Shown piece after piece: positions 35,617 to 44,196 of a stretch of 59,056 nt of DNA (within the stretch, counting starts at the first letter, position 1; each line of letters starts with the position of its first letter). The stretch covers positions 1 through 59,056 of the forward strand of contig NZ_JAUYRO010000051.1 in assembly GCF_030696805.1 (NCBI RefSeq). The letters run 5' to 3'. The stretch comes from Methyloversatilis sp. (GTDB lineage: Bacteria; Pseudomonadota; Gammaproteobacteria; Burkholderiales; Rhodocyclaceae). Under the pieces are notes generated by a model, which worked only from the letters and a program-made list of their open reading frames with translations, was not told the DNA's origin and made no database searches. A program made the position numbers and the translations under genes.

Positions 35617-35680
35617 CGCAGCCTCGCATGTTCGTATTGATCGGGATCTTTATTACGTCCGGATCGAACACGGGCTTTAA

Positions 35681-35849
35681 GGTCTGTTCTCGTTTGATTC
35701 GTGCGTCACATTGCTTTTGGGATAGCCGCGAACGAGGCGCGCGACGCAGTCGAGACTGGCTGTCTCGAAAAGGCATGCAACGCGGTGCGCGTGCAGCCAT
35801 GTGGCGCTCTGGCTGCACGCGTGATGTACGAATCAGATGAGAACAGACC
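35681..35849 (+). other. 169-bp inverted-repeat element, possible structured RNA or MITE-like unit
   Basis: The terminal arms 35681-35709 and 35821-35849 are complementary at all 29 positions when read as plus-strand RNA. The four non-Watson-Crick pairs are all G-U, whereas the minus-strand RNA would have C-A mismatches. Inside are two more perfect hairpins: 35750-35768 (6-bp stem) and 35789-35820 (11-bp stem GCGTGCAGCCA/TGGCTGCACGC), the latter abutting the right arm. Just outside, CAGACC-CTAC-GGTCTG (35844-35859) could form a competing hairpin. No credible open frame. It may be an ncRNA or a non-autonomous mobile element, and its ends resemble the hairpin at 5164-5214. Confidence 0.6.
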
Positions 35850-35881
35850 CTACGGTCTGCCGACGCCAGCCGAGGCAGCGC

Positions 35882-36676
35882 TCACGGTTGGCCCGTCGCG
35901 GCACGCACTGGCGCGGGTGCGCCACTGTCCATGCCCAGCGCGCGCAAACGTGCGCGCGCCTGATCGGCTTCGGCGCGCGACTTGAACGGGCCGACATGCA
36001 CGCGCGCCTCGATCTGCGATGGAATGCCCTTGAGCGCCAGTTTCGCGCGCACGTCTTCGGCATTGGCCACGCTGCTGAACACGCCGACCTGCACCCGGTA
36101 ACCGGTGATTTCGCCCTGGCTGACGGCTGGCGGCGGCGTGCGCGTGATCGGCTGGACCGCGGGCGCGCGCGCCGAAGCGCCCTGCGCCGCCGCGGGCGCG
36201 CGACGCTCGCCGTCACCGATCACCAGACGGCCTGGCGTGGCCGGTACGGCGGGTGCGGGTGCGGGTGCGGGCTCCGCTTCGGCGCTGCCGGCAGGTGCCT
36301 CGGGACGCGCCGTGCCTTCGGGCAGCGGCGGCGGGGTATCCGGCATATTGACGGTCCGTGCCTGCGCCGCAGTGTCGTCAAGCGCACCCGGGTCGGCTGC
36401 GCCGTCGTCGACCGGCGGCAACGGCGGCAATGCGGTTTCTTCGGCTGGCGGTTCGGCTTCGGCGACGGCCGGCTCGGGTTGCACGTCCGAGATCGGCGGC
36501 GGCAACGGCTCGGCCGGCTTGCGACTCACGTCGAACAGTGCCAGGCCACCGATCAACAGCGCGATCAGGCCGCCTGCCACCGCCACCCGGCGCAGCAGCG
36601 CACTGCGCTGTTCCGCCGCCTGTTCCTCGGCGTCGCTTCTCACGCCCAGACGCGCCCGCGCCACTGCCGCACTCAT
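35882..36676 (-). CDS. SPOR-domain membrane protein
   Basis: A 264-residue protein: short cytoplasmic N-terminus, one transmembrane helix (about 31-49), a long Pro/Ala/Glu-rich periplasmic linker (about 52-185) and a C-terminal SPOR domain (about 190-255; YRVQVGVFSSVANAEDVRAKL, VHVGPFKSRAEADQAR). SPOR domains bind denuded peptidoglycan at division sites. It overlaps the DUF2802 gene by 4 bp. FtsN-like architecture, but the essential FtsN motif is not evident. Confidence 0.87.
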   Translation of the reverse strand: MSAAVARARLGVRSDAEEQAAEQRSALLRRVAVAGGLIALLIGGLALFDVSRKPAEPLPPPISDVQPEPAVAEAEPPAEETALPPLPPVDDGAADPGALDDTAAQARTVNMPDTPPPLPEGTARPEAPAGSAEAEPAPAPAPAVPATPGRLVIGDGERRAPAAAQGASARAPAVQPITRTPPPAVSQGEITGYRVQVGVFSSVANAEDVRAKLALKGIPSQIEARVHVGPFKSRAEADQARARLRALGMDSGAPAPVRAATGQP

Positions 36677-37164
36677 GCTTCGTTTCCTCCGCCCATGCCG
36701 CGACTTCTCGCCAGTGTCCGCACCAGTTCAGCTTCCCCGACCGACATTTCGCACTGGTCGGCGATGTCCTCCGCACTCAGCCCGCGTGCCGCGAGCGACA
36801 GCGCCTCACTGTACTGCGGCGCCACTGGCGGCAGTTGATTGACCGTTTCCACCCGGCGGCCCAGTTCGTCAATGCGCAACTCGGCTTGTTCGAGGCGCGT
36901 TTCCAGCTGCTGCATCAACGGCGCCAGCCGCTGGTCCAGCAAGGTGTCGAGCATTGCCTCGATCTGTTCCTGCTGCAGCGCTGGCGCAGCCGGAACAATG
37001 GTGGGCGGGTCGGGGTCGGCAACCGGTTCCGGCTCGGGTTGCACGCGGCGCGCGTTCAGTGTGGACAAACGCAGCAATGCATAACCCATGTACACGGCGA
37101 GGATGACCAGCGCGAGGAGCGCCGCTTCCTTCCAGCCGATAGCCGACACATCGATCAAGAGCAT
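36673..37164 (-). CDS. DUF2802 protein
   Basis: A 163-residue protein: N-terminal transmembrane helix (about 10-28), a coiled-coil middle (about 64-110) and a conserved C-terminal helical domain (ALSLAARGLSAEDIADQCEMSVGEAELV) that looks like a helix-turn-helix. DUF2802 genes often sit near flagellar or division genes, but the function is unknown. It is the upstream partner of the SPOR gene. Confidence 0.82.
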   Translation of the reverse strand: MLLIDVSAIGWKEAALLALVILAVYMGYALLRLSTLNARRVQPEPEPVADPDPPTIVPAAPALQQEQIEAMLDTLLDQRLAPLMQQLETRLEQAELRIDELGRRVETVNQLPPVAPQYSEALSLAARGLSAEDIADQCEMSVGEAELVRTLARSRGMGGGNEA

Positions 37165-37274
37165 GCTCCGTTGTAAGCACCGTTCCGGGCGCGGCGTCGC
37201 GCCGCCATCGCCAACGCCATCGCCATGAGGCGCGTTGGCCCGGATAATAAGTCTTTTTGCCCGGATAGGCGCCC

Positions 37275-38027
37275 ATGCTGGCTTCGCTGCTGTTCGCCCT
37301 GAAGAAACTGCTGTCCACCTTGCTGCTGCCCCCAGTCAGTCCGCTGCTGGCCAGCACGCTCGGGCTGCTGCTGCGCGGGCGCCATCCGCGCACCGGCGCG
37401 GTGCTGGCGTGGAGCGGTCTGATCGCGCTGTGGCTGCTCGCCACACCGGTGGTATCGGGCTGGCTCGAGCGTTCGACCTATGCCACGAATGCCGTGGCCG
37501 ATCTGTCGGACGCCCAGGCCATCGTCATTCTCGGCGCCGGCAGCTCCGACAACCTGGTGGATTACGACGGGCAGACGGTGAACGGCTTAGCCCTCGAACG
37601 GCTGCGCGCCGGCGCCCGGCTGGCGCGGCAAACCGGCCTGCCGTTGCTGGTCAGCGGTGGCGTCGTATGGCAAGGCCAACCCGAAGCGGACATGATGGCG
37701 GCGGTTCTGCAGGAACAGGGGGTTGCGGTGCGCTGGATTGAATCGGCGTCGCGCGATACCGGCGACAACGCCGCACTGTCCGCTGTCGCGCTCGGCCGCG
37801 ACGGCATCACCCGCGTGGCGCTGGTGACGCACGCCTTCCACATGCGGCGCGCGATGGAACACTTCCGCCGCGCCGGACTGACGCCGCTCGCCGCACCTAC
37901 CCTCATCCGCCGCGACGGGGGCGTGTCGCCGGGCGATCTGGTACCGACCATGCGTGCGCTGTCGCAATCATGGGTCGCGCTGCACGAATGGCTGGGCTGG
38001 ATCGCGATGAGCCTGCGCTTGGCGTGA
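37275..38027 (+). CDS. YdcF/ElyC-family DUF218 membrane protein
   Basis: A 250-residue protein with two N-terminal transmembrane helices (about 12-30 and 40-60) and a periplasmic DUF218 domain (AIVILGAGS; LLVSGGVVW; ESASRDTGDNAALSA; VTHAFHMRRAMEHFRRAG). E. coli ElyC, of this type, affects envelope biogenesis. The exact activity is unknown. Monocistronic and convergent with the SDR gene. Confidence 0.88.
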   Translation: MLASLLFALKKLLSTLLLPPVSPLLASTLGLLLRGRHPRTGAVLAWSGLIALWLLATPVVSGWLERSTYATNAVADLSDAQAIVILGAGSSDNLVDYDGQTVNGLALERLRAGARLARQTGLPLLVSGGVVWQGQPEADMMAAVLQEQGVAVRWIESASRDTGDNAALSAVALGRDGITRVALVTHAFHMRRAMEHFRRAGLTPLAAPTLIRRDGGVSPGDLVPTMRALSQSWVALHEWLGWIAMSLRLA

Positions 38028-38046
38028 GCGGGTGCGGACTCAACGG

Positions 38047-38787
38047 TCAGAGCTTGGTGCCGCCGCTGACGTCGATCACCTGACCGGTTGTCCAGATGCC
38101 ATCCGGACCGGCGAGGAAAGAAACGATGCCAGCCACGCGATCCGGGCCGGCAATGCCCGACAGCGCCTGGATGGACTGCACGGCATCGGCGCCGGCGCCT
38201 TCCAGCATGCCTGCGGTGAGGCGCGTTTCGATGACGCCCGGGGCCACGGCATTCACGGTGATGCCGCGCGGGCCCAGTTCGGCCGCAAGGTGCAGCGTCA
38301 GCACGTCGACGAAGCCCTTGGTGGCCGAATAGGCGGGCATGCCGGGGAATGCGGTGCGCGCCACCACGGACGACAGGTTGATGATGCGACCGCCGCCGCC
38401 CATGCGCGTCAGTACCTTCTGCGTCACGAAAAACACCGACCGCATGTTGACGGCCGACAGTTCGTCGAAGCTGTCGACAGCCATGTCGCTGATCGATGCG
38501 AACGGCGCGATGCCTGCGTTATTCACCAGCACATCGACCTGCTGTTCGGCCAGACCGGCGAGCAACTGGTCGGCGCCGTCGCGCGCCGCCAGATCCGCCT
38601 GCACGACCGACGCACTGCCGCCCGCCTGCCGTATGCCGTCGCACACCGCGCGCGCCTCGTCCGCCCCGCTGCCGTAGTGGACGACGACATGAAAGCCGTC
38701 GCGTGCGAGCCGGCGGGCGATGGCGGCACCGATACCGCGGGATGCACCGGTGACCAGTGCAACCTTGCGCGTTCCTGCTGAAGACAT
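38047..38787 (-). CDS. short-chain dehydrogenase/reductase, FabG-like
   Basis: A 246-residue classical SDR: NAD(P)-binding TGASRGIGAA, NNAG motif, catalytic Ser (NLSSVVAR), YSATK with Tyr and Lys, and PGVIETRL. It is 43 bp downstream of thiG and may be the last gene of lipA-thiS-thiG-SDR. FabG-like acyl reduction or acetoin/diacetyl reduction are both possible. The latter would suit the nearby aco genes but is only context. Confidence 0.88.
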   Translation of the reverse strand: MSSAGTRKVALVTGASRGIGAAIARRLARDGFHVVVHYGSGADEARAVCDGIRQAGGSASVVQADLAARDGADQLLAGLAEQQVDVLVNNAGIAPFASISDMAVDSFDELSAVNMRSVFFVTQKVLTRMGGGGRIINLSSVVARTAFPGMPAYSATKGFVDVLTLHLAAELGPRGITVNAVAPGVIETRLTAGMLEGAGADAVQSIQALSGIAGPDRVAGIVSFLAGPDGIWTTGQVIDVSGGTKL

Positions 38788-38830
38788 CTGAATTCCTCCC
38801 TGTTTTTGTAGTGGGTGCTTCCTGCTGTAC

Positions 38831-39643
38831 TTACATCTGGGTAATCAATCCGACCTGCGGAGACGACGCCACGGCGCGATATGGCACTGCGTCCATGCGC
38901 CCGGCCAGAAAGGCCTGGCGACCGGCCGCGACGGCATGGCGCATGGCGCTGGCCATCAGTACCGGATCGCGCGCATGCGCGATGGCGGTATTCATCAGCA
39001 CGCCGTCACAACCGAGTTCCATCGCCACGGCGGCATCCGACGCAGTGCCGATGCCGGCATCGACGATGACCGGCACGCCGGCCTCGGCAATGATGATTTT
39101 CAGGTTCCACGGATTCAGGATGCCCATGCCCGAACCGATCAGGCTGGCCAGCGGCATCACCGCGACGCAGCCCATCTTCTCGAGCACGCGCGCCTGGATC
39201 GGGTCGTCCGAGCAATAGACCATCACGCGAAAGCCATCGCGTATCAGCACTTCGGCAGCGCGCAGCGTTTCCGGCATGTCGGGAAACAGTGTCTTCGCGT
39301 CGCCCAGCACTTCGAGCTTCACCAGATCGTGGCCATCAAGCAGTTCGCGCGCGAGCCGCAGCGTACGCACCGCGTCGTCGGCCGTGTAGCAGCCGGCGGA
39401 ATTGGGCAGCAGTGTGTAACGGCCGACCGGCAGCACGTCGAGCAGCCCCGGAGCACCGTCGCGCGACGTCAGCGGAACGCGGCGGATGGCGACGGTGACG
39501 ATTTCGGCTGCACTGGCATCGAGCGCACTCGCGGTTTCGGCGAGGTCGCGATACTTGCCGGTACCCACCAGCAGGCGCGATTCGAAAGCCTGGCCGCCGA
39601 TGACCAGCGAGTCGCTCTGACAGGGACTCAAGGGTGCATGCAC
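38831..39643 (-). CDS. thiG: thiazole synthase ThiG
   Basis: A 270-residue (beta/alpha)8 enzyme forming the thiazole phosphate of thiamine from DXP, ThiS-thiocarboxylate and dehydroglycine. [12 protein letters not shown] opens the barrel, the Schiff-base lysine is in LVKLEVLGD, and [13 protein letters not shown] is the phosphate-binding end. I take GTG 39643 as start: it follows GGAGG at good spacing, one base after the thiS stop. No in-frame ATG gives a full-length product without running into thiS. Confidence 0.93.
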   Translation of the reverse strand: MHAPLSPCQSDSLVIGGQAFESRLLVGTGKYRDLAETASALDASAAEIVTVAIRRVPLTSRDGAPGLLDVLPVGRYTLLPNSAGCYTADDAVRTLRLARELLDGHDLVKLEVLGDAKTLFPDMPETLRAAEVLIRDGFRVMVYCSDDPIQARVLEKMGCVAVMPLASLIGSGMGILNPWNLKIIIAEAGVPVIVDAGIGTASDAAVAMELGCDGVLMNTAIAHARDPVLMASAMRHAVAAGRQAFLAGRMDAVPYRAVASSPQVGLITQM

Positions 39644-39644
39644 A

Positions 39645-39863
39645 TCAACCTCCTCCGACTGCGACGACGATTTCCACGCGATCGCCGTGATTGAGCCAGG
39701 TGCAGTCGAAGGCACTGCGCGGCACGATTTCGCCATTGCGCTCGACTGCGATGCGCCGAGTGCGCAACGCCTTGCCGTCGAGCAGGCTGCCGATCGACAT
39801 CACGGCGTCCAGCCGTTCGATCTGTCCATTGACGGTGACCAGCGAAGGGCGCGGGTCATTCAT
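39645..39863 (-). CDS. thiS: sulfur carrier protein ThiS
   Basis: A 72-residue ubiquitin-like protein ending in the required GlyGly (VAVGGG), the site of thiocarboxylation. Its start (ATG 39863, or 39872) lies inside the 3' end of lipA, so lipA-thiS-thiG are tightly coupled. The activating enzyme ThiF is not in the window. Confidence 0.88.
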   Translation of the reverse strand: MNDPRPSLVTVNGQIERLDAVMSIGSLLDGKALRTRRIAVERNGEIVPRSAFDCTWLNHGDRVEIVVAVGGG

Positions 39864-40806
39864 GATCGGCATGCGCCTGATGCAATACGTCGGCGCGGTA
39901 GGACGAGCGCACCAGCGGGCCGGCCGCCACCTCGCTGAAGCCCAGTTCGAGCGCCTTGTCGCGCAGTGCGTCAAAGCGTGCCGGCGTGATGTACTCGATC
40001 ACCGGCAGGTGGGCCGGCGACGGCCGCAGGTACTGACCCAGCGTCAACAGGTCGCAGCCGTGTGCGCGCAGGTCGCGCATCACCTCGACCACTTCGGCTT
40101 CGGTTTCGCCCAGACCGAGCATCAGGCCGGTCTTGGTCGGCACACCGGGGAAGCGCGCACCGAAATCGCGGATCAGCTTCAACGAGCCTTCGTAGTTCGC
40201 ACCGGGCCTGACCTCGCGGTACAGGCGCGGCACGGTTTCCATGTTGTGGTTGAACACGTCCGGCGGCGATACCGCCAGCGCGTCGAGTGCGGCCGCTTCG
40301 CGGCCGCGGAAATCCGGTGTCAGCACCTCGATCGTGATGTCGGGTGACGCCGCGCGGATGTCGGCCATGCACTGCGCAAAGTGCGCTGCGCCGCCGTCGC
40401 GCAGATCGTCGCGGTCGACCGAGGTGATGACCACGTAGCGCAGCTTCATCGCCGCTACGGTGTCTGCAAGACGTTGCGGCTCGTCGGCGTCGGGCGGCAG
40501 CGGCCGGCCGTGCGACACATCGCAGAACGGGCAGCGGCGCGTGCAGATCGCCCCGAGGATCATGAAGGTCGCGGTGCCGCGGCCGAAGCATTCGCCGATG
40601 TTCGGGCAGGCCGCTTCCTCGCATACCGTATGCAGTGCGTGGTCGCGCAGCACGCCCTGCAGCGCGCGCACCGCTGGCGTGTCCTGGTCGCGGCCGCGCA
40701 GCCAGGCAGGTTTCGCCGGCGACGCCACGTCCTCGCGCACCTTGACCGGAATGCGGGCCAGCTTGTCGCGTCCGCGCAGTCCTTCCCCCATGACTGCTGA
40801 ATTCAT
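39856..40806 (-). CDS. lipA: lipoyl synthase LipA
   Basis: A 316-residue radical SAM enzyme inserting two sulfurs into octanoyl-protein. Auxiliary cluster cysteines C62, C67, C73 ([12 protein letters not shown]) and SAM cluster C88, C92, C95 (CTRRCPFC). It needs octanoyl groups from LipB, which is not seen nearby. Its position just downstream of acoC, whose lipoyl domain is a substrate, suggests functional grouping with the acetoin complex. Confidence 0.96.
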   Translation of the reverse strand: MNSAVMGEGLRGRDKLARIPVKVREDVASPAKPAWLRGRDQDTPAVRALQGVLRDHALHTVCEEAACPNIGECFGRGTATFMILGAICTRRCPFCDVSHGRPLPPDADEPQRLADTVAAMKLRYVVITSVDRDDLRDGGAAHFAQCMADIRAASPDITIEVLTPDFRGREAAALDALAVSPPDVFNHNMETVPRLYREVRPGANYEGSLKLIRDFGARFPGVPTKTGLMLGLGETEAEVVEVMRDLRAHGCDLLTLGQYLRPSPAHLPVIEYITPARFDALRDKALELGFSEVAAGPLVRSSYRADVLHQAHADHE

Positions 40807-40826
40807 TTCTTGTCCTTCATCGGGTT

Positions 40827-40903
40827 GCTGCGGCGCATGCCGCAGCGAGGCGGAACATCCACAACGGATGTTCCGCCCTGTCCGGCACCTTTTCAGTGCG
40901 GAC
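40827..40903. terminator. three consecutive hairpins between acoC and lipA
   Basis: Hairpin 1: GCTGCGGC/GCCGCAGC, 8 bp, loop GCAT (40827-40846). Hairpin 2: 12-bp perfect stem GGCGGAACATCC/GGATGTTCCGCC, loop of 5 (40849-40877). Hairpin 3: GTCCGGCAC/GTGCGGAC with one bulge (40880-40903). No T-tract on either strand. They fill the 120-bp gap in the minus-strand series and may terminate, process or stabilise the acoXABC mRNA. Confidence 0.55.
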
Positions 40904-40926
40904 GGCGTTGACGGCTCACCGTGGTC

Positions 40927-42036
40927 TCAGCTTGTGAACTCGCCGATCAGCTTGTTCACTTCGCTGGCCGATTCCATCTGCACCATGTGGCCCTGTGCCG
41001 GCAGCACGACCACCCTGGCCGACGGAATGGCCGAAGCATGCGCAACCGGAATGATCTGGTCGTTCTCGCCCCAGATCACCAGAACCGGCTTGCCGCTTGC
41101 CGCTGCGATACCGGCGAGCACCTCCGACTGCCGACCGCCGGGGAACAGCCCGCCGGCCAGCGTGGCCAGCGCCGCGTCGACACCTTCCAGCCGCTTGAAC
41201 TTCAGCATGTCGTCGATCAGCTGACGCGTGACCAGACCGGCGTCCGAGAAGAGCTGGGCCAGCAGCGGCTTGAGCGCATTGCGCGTGTTGCCGGCGACAA
41301 AGCCGTCGATGTAGGCACCATTGATTTCGCTGCCCATTCCGGCACTCGCGATCAGCGTCAATGACCTGACCTTCTGCGGCGCGCGGCGCGTCAGCGCAAG
41401 ACACACGCCGCCACCCATCGAGTGGCCGACGACGTCGGCGGATGCAATGCCGACCGCATCCATGAACCCGCTCACCGCATCGGCCAGATCATCGAGCGAC
41501 GCGGCACCCGTGACTTTGGTCGATGCGCCGTGACCCGGCAGGTCGATCGCATAGACGGCGCGCGAAGCGGCCAGCGCCTCATGGTTGAACAGCCAGTTGT
41601 TCAGATCGCCACCAAAGCCGTGGATCAGCAGCAGCGGCGTGCCGCCTTCACCGCGCTTCAGATAGCGCAGTTGCCGGCCATTGACCTGCACGGTCTGCGT
41701 CTGCGGTCCGTCATCGGCCTCGTCGTCGGTCGGCGGCACGAATTCCGCCTGGAAGCGGGTGACCAGATCATCGATCAGTTCATCCGACACGTCGGCGTCG
41801 GCGATCACGCCGAGCAGGGCGCCAACCGGCAGCACCTCGTCCGGCTGTGCGATCTGCCGACGTAGCGTGCCGGACACCGCCGCCTCGACGGCGCCGGAAA
41901 TCTTCTCGCTCTCGACTTCGACGATTTCCTCGCCCGGAGCGATCGTGTCACCGACTTCCTTCAGCCACAGGTTGACCTTGCCCTCCTGCATGGACAAGCC
42001 CCACTTGGGCATGGTGACGGTAAGAATCGAGGACAT
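40927..42036 (-). CDS. acoC: acetoin dehydrogenase E2 component with alpha/beta-hydrolase catalytic domain
   Basis: A 369-residue protein: an N-terminal lipoyl domain (1-80) with the lipoylated Lys45 in VESEKISG, a linker, and an alpha/beta-hydrolase-fold domain with nucleophile S206 (GHSMGGG) and a late GHMVQ histidine. This lipoyl-hydrolase layout is typical of AcoC and replaces the CoA acetyltransferase domain of other E2 proteins. Last gene of acoXABC, overlapping acoB by one base. No E3 (acoL) follows, so a housekeeping lipoamide dehydrogenase must serve. Confidence 0.93.
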   Translation of the reverse strand: MSSILTVTMPKWGLSMQEGKVNLWLKEVGDTIAPGEEIVEVESEKISGAVEAAVSGTLRRQIAQPDEVLPVGALLGVIADADVSDELIDDLVTRFQAEFVPPTDDEADDGPQTQTVQVNGRQLRYLKRGEGGTPLLLIHGFGGDLNNWLFNHEALAASRAVYAIDLPGHGASTKVTGAASLDDLADAVSGFMDAVGIASADVVGHSMGGGVCLALTRRAPQKVRSLTLIASAGMGSEINGAYIDGFVAGNTRNALKPLLAQLFSDAGLVTRQLIDDMLKFKRLEGVDAALATLAGGLFPGGRQSEVLAGIAAASGKPVLVIWGENDQIIPVAHASAIPSARVVVLPAQGHMVQMESASEVNKLIGEFTS

Positions 42037-43046
42037 CAGCGGTACTCCTTGACGCGCATCACGGCTTCTTCGATGCGCGCCGGACTGGGTATGTAGAGAT
42101 CTTCGAGCGACGCTGCGAAGGGCACGGGTACGTGCGGTGCGGTCACCATCTGGATCGGTGCCTTGAGGGCGCGGAACGCTTCCTGCGCGATGAAGCCCGA
42201 CACGTCGGACGCCATGCTGCAGCGCGGGTGCGATTCATCGACGATGACCAGGCGGCCGGTACGTTCGACGCTTTCCAGAATGGTGTCGAAGTCCATCGGC
42301 GACGTCGTGCGCGGATCGATGATTTCGCACTGGACGCCCTTCTTGCGCAGGCTGGCACCCGCATCCTTGGCGTAATTGACCATGCGGCCGAATGCCACGA
42401 TGGTCACGTCATCCCCTTCCTGCACCACGGCGGCTTCGCCGAACGGCACGATGTAGCTTTCTTCCGGCACATCGCCTTCCATCGTGTAGAGGGCCTTGTG
42501 CTCGAGGAAGATCACCGGATCGTTGTCACGGATGGACTGGATCAGCAGGCCCTTCGCGTCATACGGGTTCGACGGCAGCACCACCTTCAGCCCGGGGATG
42601 TGGGTGAAGATGTTGTACAGGCACTGCGAGTGCTGTGCCGCGGCGCGGAAACCGGCGCCGTACATGGCGCGGATGACCACCGGCGTCTTCGCCTTGCCAC
42701 CGAACATGTAGCGGAACTTGGCCGCCTGGTTGAAGATCTGGTCGAAGCAGACGCCCATGAAATCGATGAACATCAGTTCTGCCACCGGACGCATGCCGTT
42801 GCAGGCTGCGCCGACCGCGGCACCGATGTAGCCGGATTCCGAAATCGGCGTGTCGAGCACGCGCCCAGGGTGCTTCGCATACAAGCCCTTGGTGACGCCG
42901 AGCACGCCGCCCCACGAGTCTTCCTCGCCCGGTGCGCCGGCGCCGCCGGCCACGTCTTCGCCCATGACGATGACGCTCGGGTCACGCGTCATTTCCTGAT
43001 CCAGCGCCTCGTTGATGGCTTGCTGGTAAGTAATCTTTCGTGCCAT
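42036..43046 (-). CDS. acoB: acetoin dehydrogenase E1 beta subunit
   Basis: A 336-residue transketolase-like subunit (NEALDQEMTRDPSVIVMGEDV; FIDFMGVCFDQI; VDESHPRCSMASD). With AcoA it binds thiamine diphosphate and cleaves acetoin to acetaldehyde and an acetyl group for AcoC. Its start is 33 bp after acoA and its stop codon overlaps the acoC start. Confidence 0.95.
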   Translation of the reverse strand: MARKITYQQAINEALDQEMTRDPSVIVMGEDVAGGAGAPGEEDSWGGVLGVTKGLYAKHPGRVLDTPISESGYIGAAVGAACNGMRPVAELMFIDFMGVCFDQIFNQAAKFRYMFGGKAKTPVVIRAMYGAGFRAAAQHSQCLYNIFTHIPGLKVVLPSNPYDAKGLLIQSIRDNDPVIFLEHKALYTMEGDVPEESYIVPFGEAAVVQEGDDVTIVAFGRMVNYAKDAGASLRKKGVQCEIIDPRTTSPMDFDTILESVERTGRLVIVDESHPRCSMASDVSGFIAQEAFRALKAPIQMVTAPHVPVPFAASLEDLYIPSPARIEEAVMRVKEYR

Positions 43047-43079
43047 CTGATATTTCTCCTGTCAGCGTGTGGCGTAGGT

Positions 43080-44054
43080 TCAGTAAGAGACGTAGACGTC
43101 TGCCATCAGGTCTTCGGGCAAGGGCAGCGGATCTGCCTTCGCCTTCACCACCGATGCATCGATCAGGGTCTTTACTTCGACATCGATGGCTTCGAGTTCG
43201 GCCATCGACAGTTCGCCGCGGGATGTCACGCGACGTGCGAACTGCATCAGGCAGTCCTTGGTTTCACGCAGCTTCTGCACTTCGCCCGGCGCGCGGTAGG
43301 TTTGCTGGTCGCCTTCGAAGTGGCCGTAGTAGCGCGACAGCTTCACTTCCAGCAGCGTCGGTCCGCCGCCTTCGCGGGCACGCTTGATCGCTTCACCCGC
43401 GGCTTCATGCACGGCGAAGAAATCGAAGCCATCGGTGATCACGCCGGGCATGCCGAAGGCGGACGCGCGGTCGGCGATGTTTTCGCAGGCAACCGAGAAA
43501 TTGCTGGACGTCGCTTCGGCGTAGCCGTTGTTCTCGCCGACGAAGATGACCGGCAGCTTCCACACGGCCGCCAGATTCATGGCTTCGAAAATGGTGCCCT
43601 GGTTGGACGCGCCATCACCGAAGAAGCACACGCCGACGTTGTTGCTGCCGCGCAGCTTGGACGCCAGCGCGGTACCGCAGATCAGCGGGCCGCCACCGCC
43701 GACGATGCCATTGGCACCCAGCATGCCGACGTCAAGATCGGCGATGTGCATCGAGCCGCCCTTGCCCTTGCAGGTGCCGGTGCGTTTGCCCCAGATCTCG
43801 GCCATCATGCCGACCGGATCGACGCCCTTGGCGATGCAGTGGCCGTGGCCACGGTGGGTACTGGCGATGTAGTCGTCGCGGTTCAGGTGCATGCAGATGC
43901 CGGTTGCCGACGCTTCCTCACCGGCATACAGGTGGACGAAGCCGGGGATTTCGCCAGTGGCGAAATCGACGTGCAGACGTTCCTCGAATTCCCGGATCGT
44001 GCGCATGGTCCGGTAGGCCTGCAGCAGGCCTTCCCTGGTCAATGAACTGCTCAT
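43080..44054 (-). CDS. acoA: acetoin dehydrogenase E1 alpha subunit
   Basis: A 324-residue E1 alpha subunit with the thiamine-diphosphate motif GDGAS (146-150) through NN (175-176), and HRGHGHCIAKG of this E1 family. Start 44054 (MSSSLTREG) follows a good GAGGAG. A 142-bp gap separates it from acoX. Thiamine demand fits the nearby thiS, thiG and thiC. Confidence 0.95.
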   Translation of the reverse strand: MSSSLTREGLLQAYRTMRTIREFEERLHVDFATGEIPGFVHLYAGEEASATGICMHLNRDDYIASTHRGHGHCIAKGVDPVGMMAEIWGKRTGTCKGKGGSMHIADLDVGMLGANGIVGGGGPLICGTALASKLRGSNNVGVCFFGDGASNQGTIFEAMNLAAVWKLPVIFVGENNGYAEATSSNFSVACENIADRASAFGMPGVITDGFDFFAVHEAAGEAIKRAREGGGPTLLEVKLSRYYGHFEGDQQTYRAPGEVQKLRETKDCLMQFARRVTSRGELSMAELEAIDVEVKTLIDASVVKAKADPLPLPEDLMADVYVSY

Positions 44055-44196
44055 GGGTGCTCCTCGTTGTGGATGGAATGACAAGCCCGCTGATCTCCGG
44101 CAGCTGCGGGCGGTTGGCCGGACGAACCGGGCACGAAGACGCTGGCGGCAGGCGCCGGCACCTCCGGGGAGAGACGGGACAGGGCGCACACGCGGC

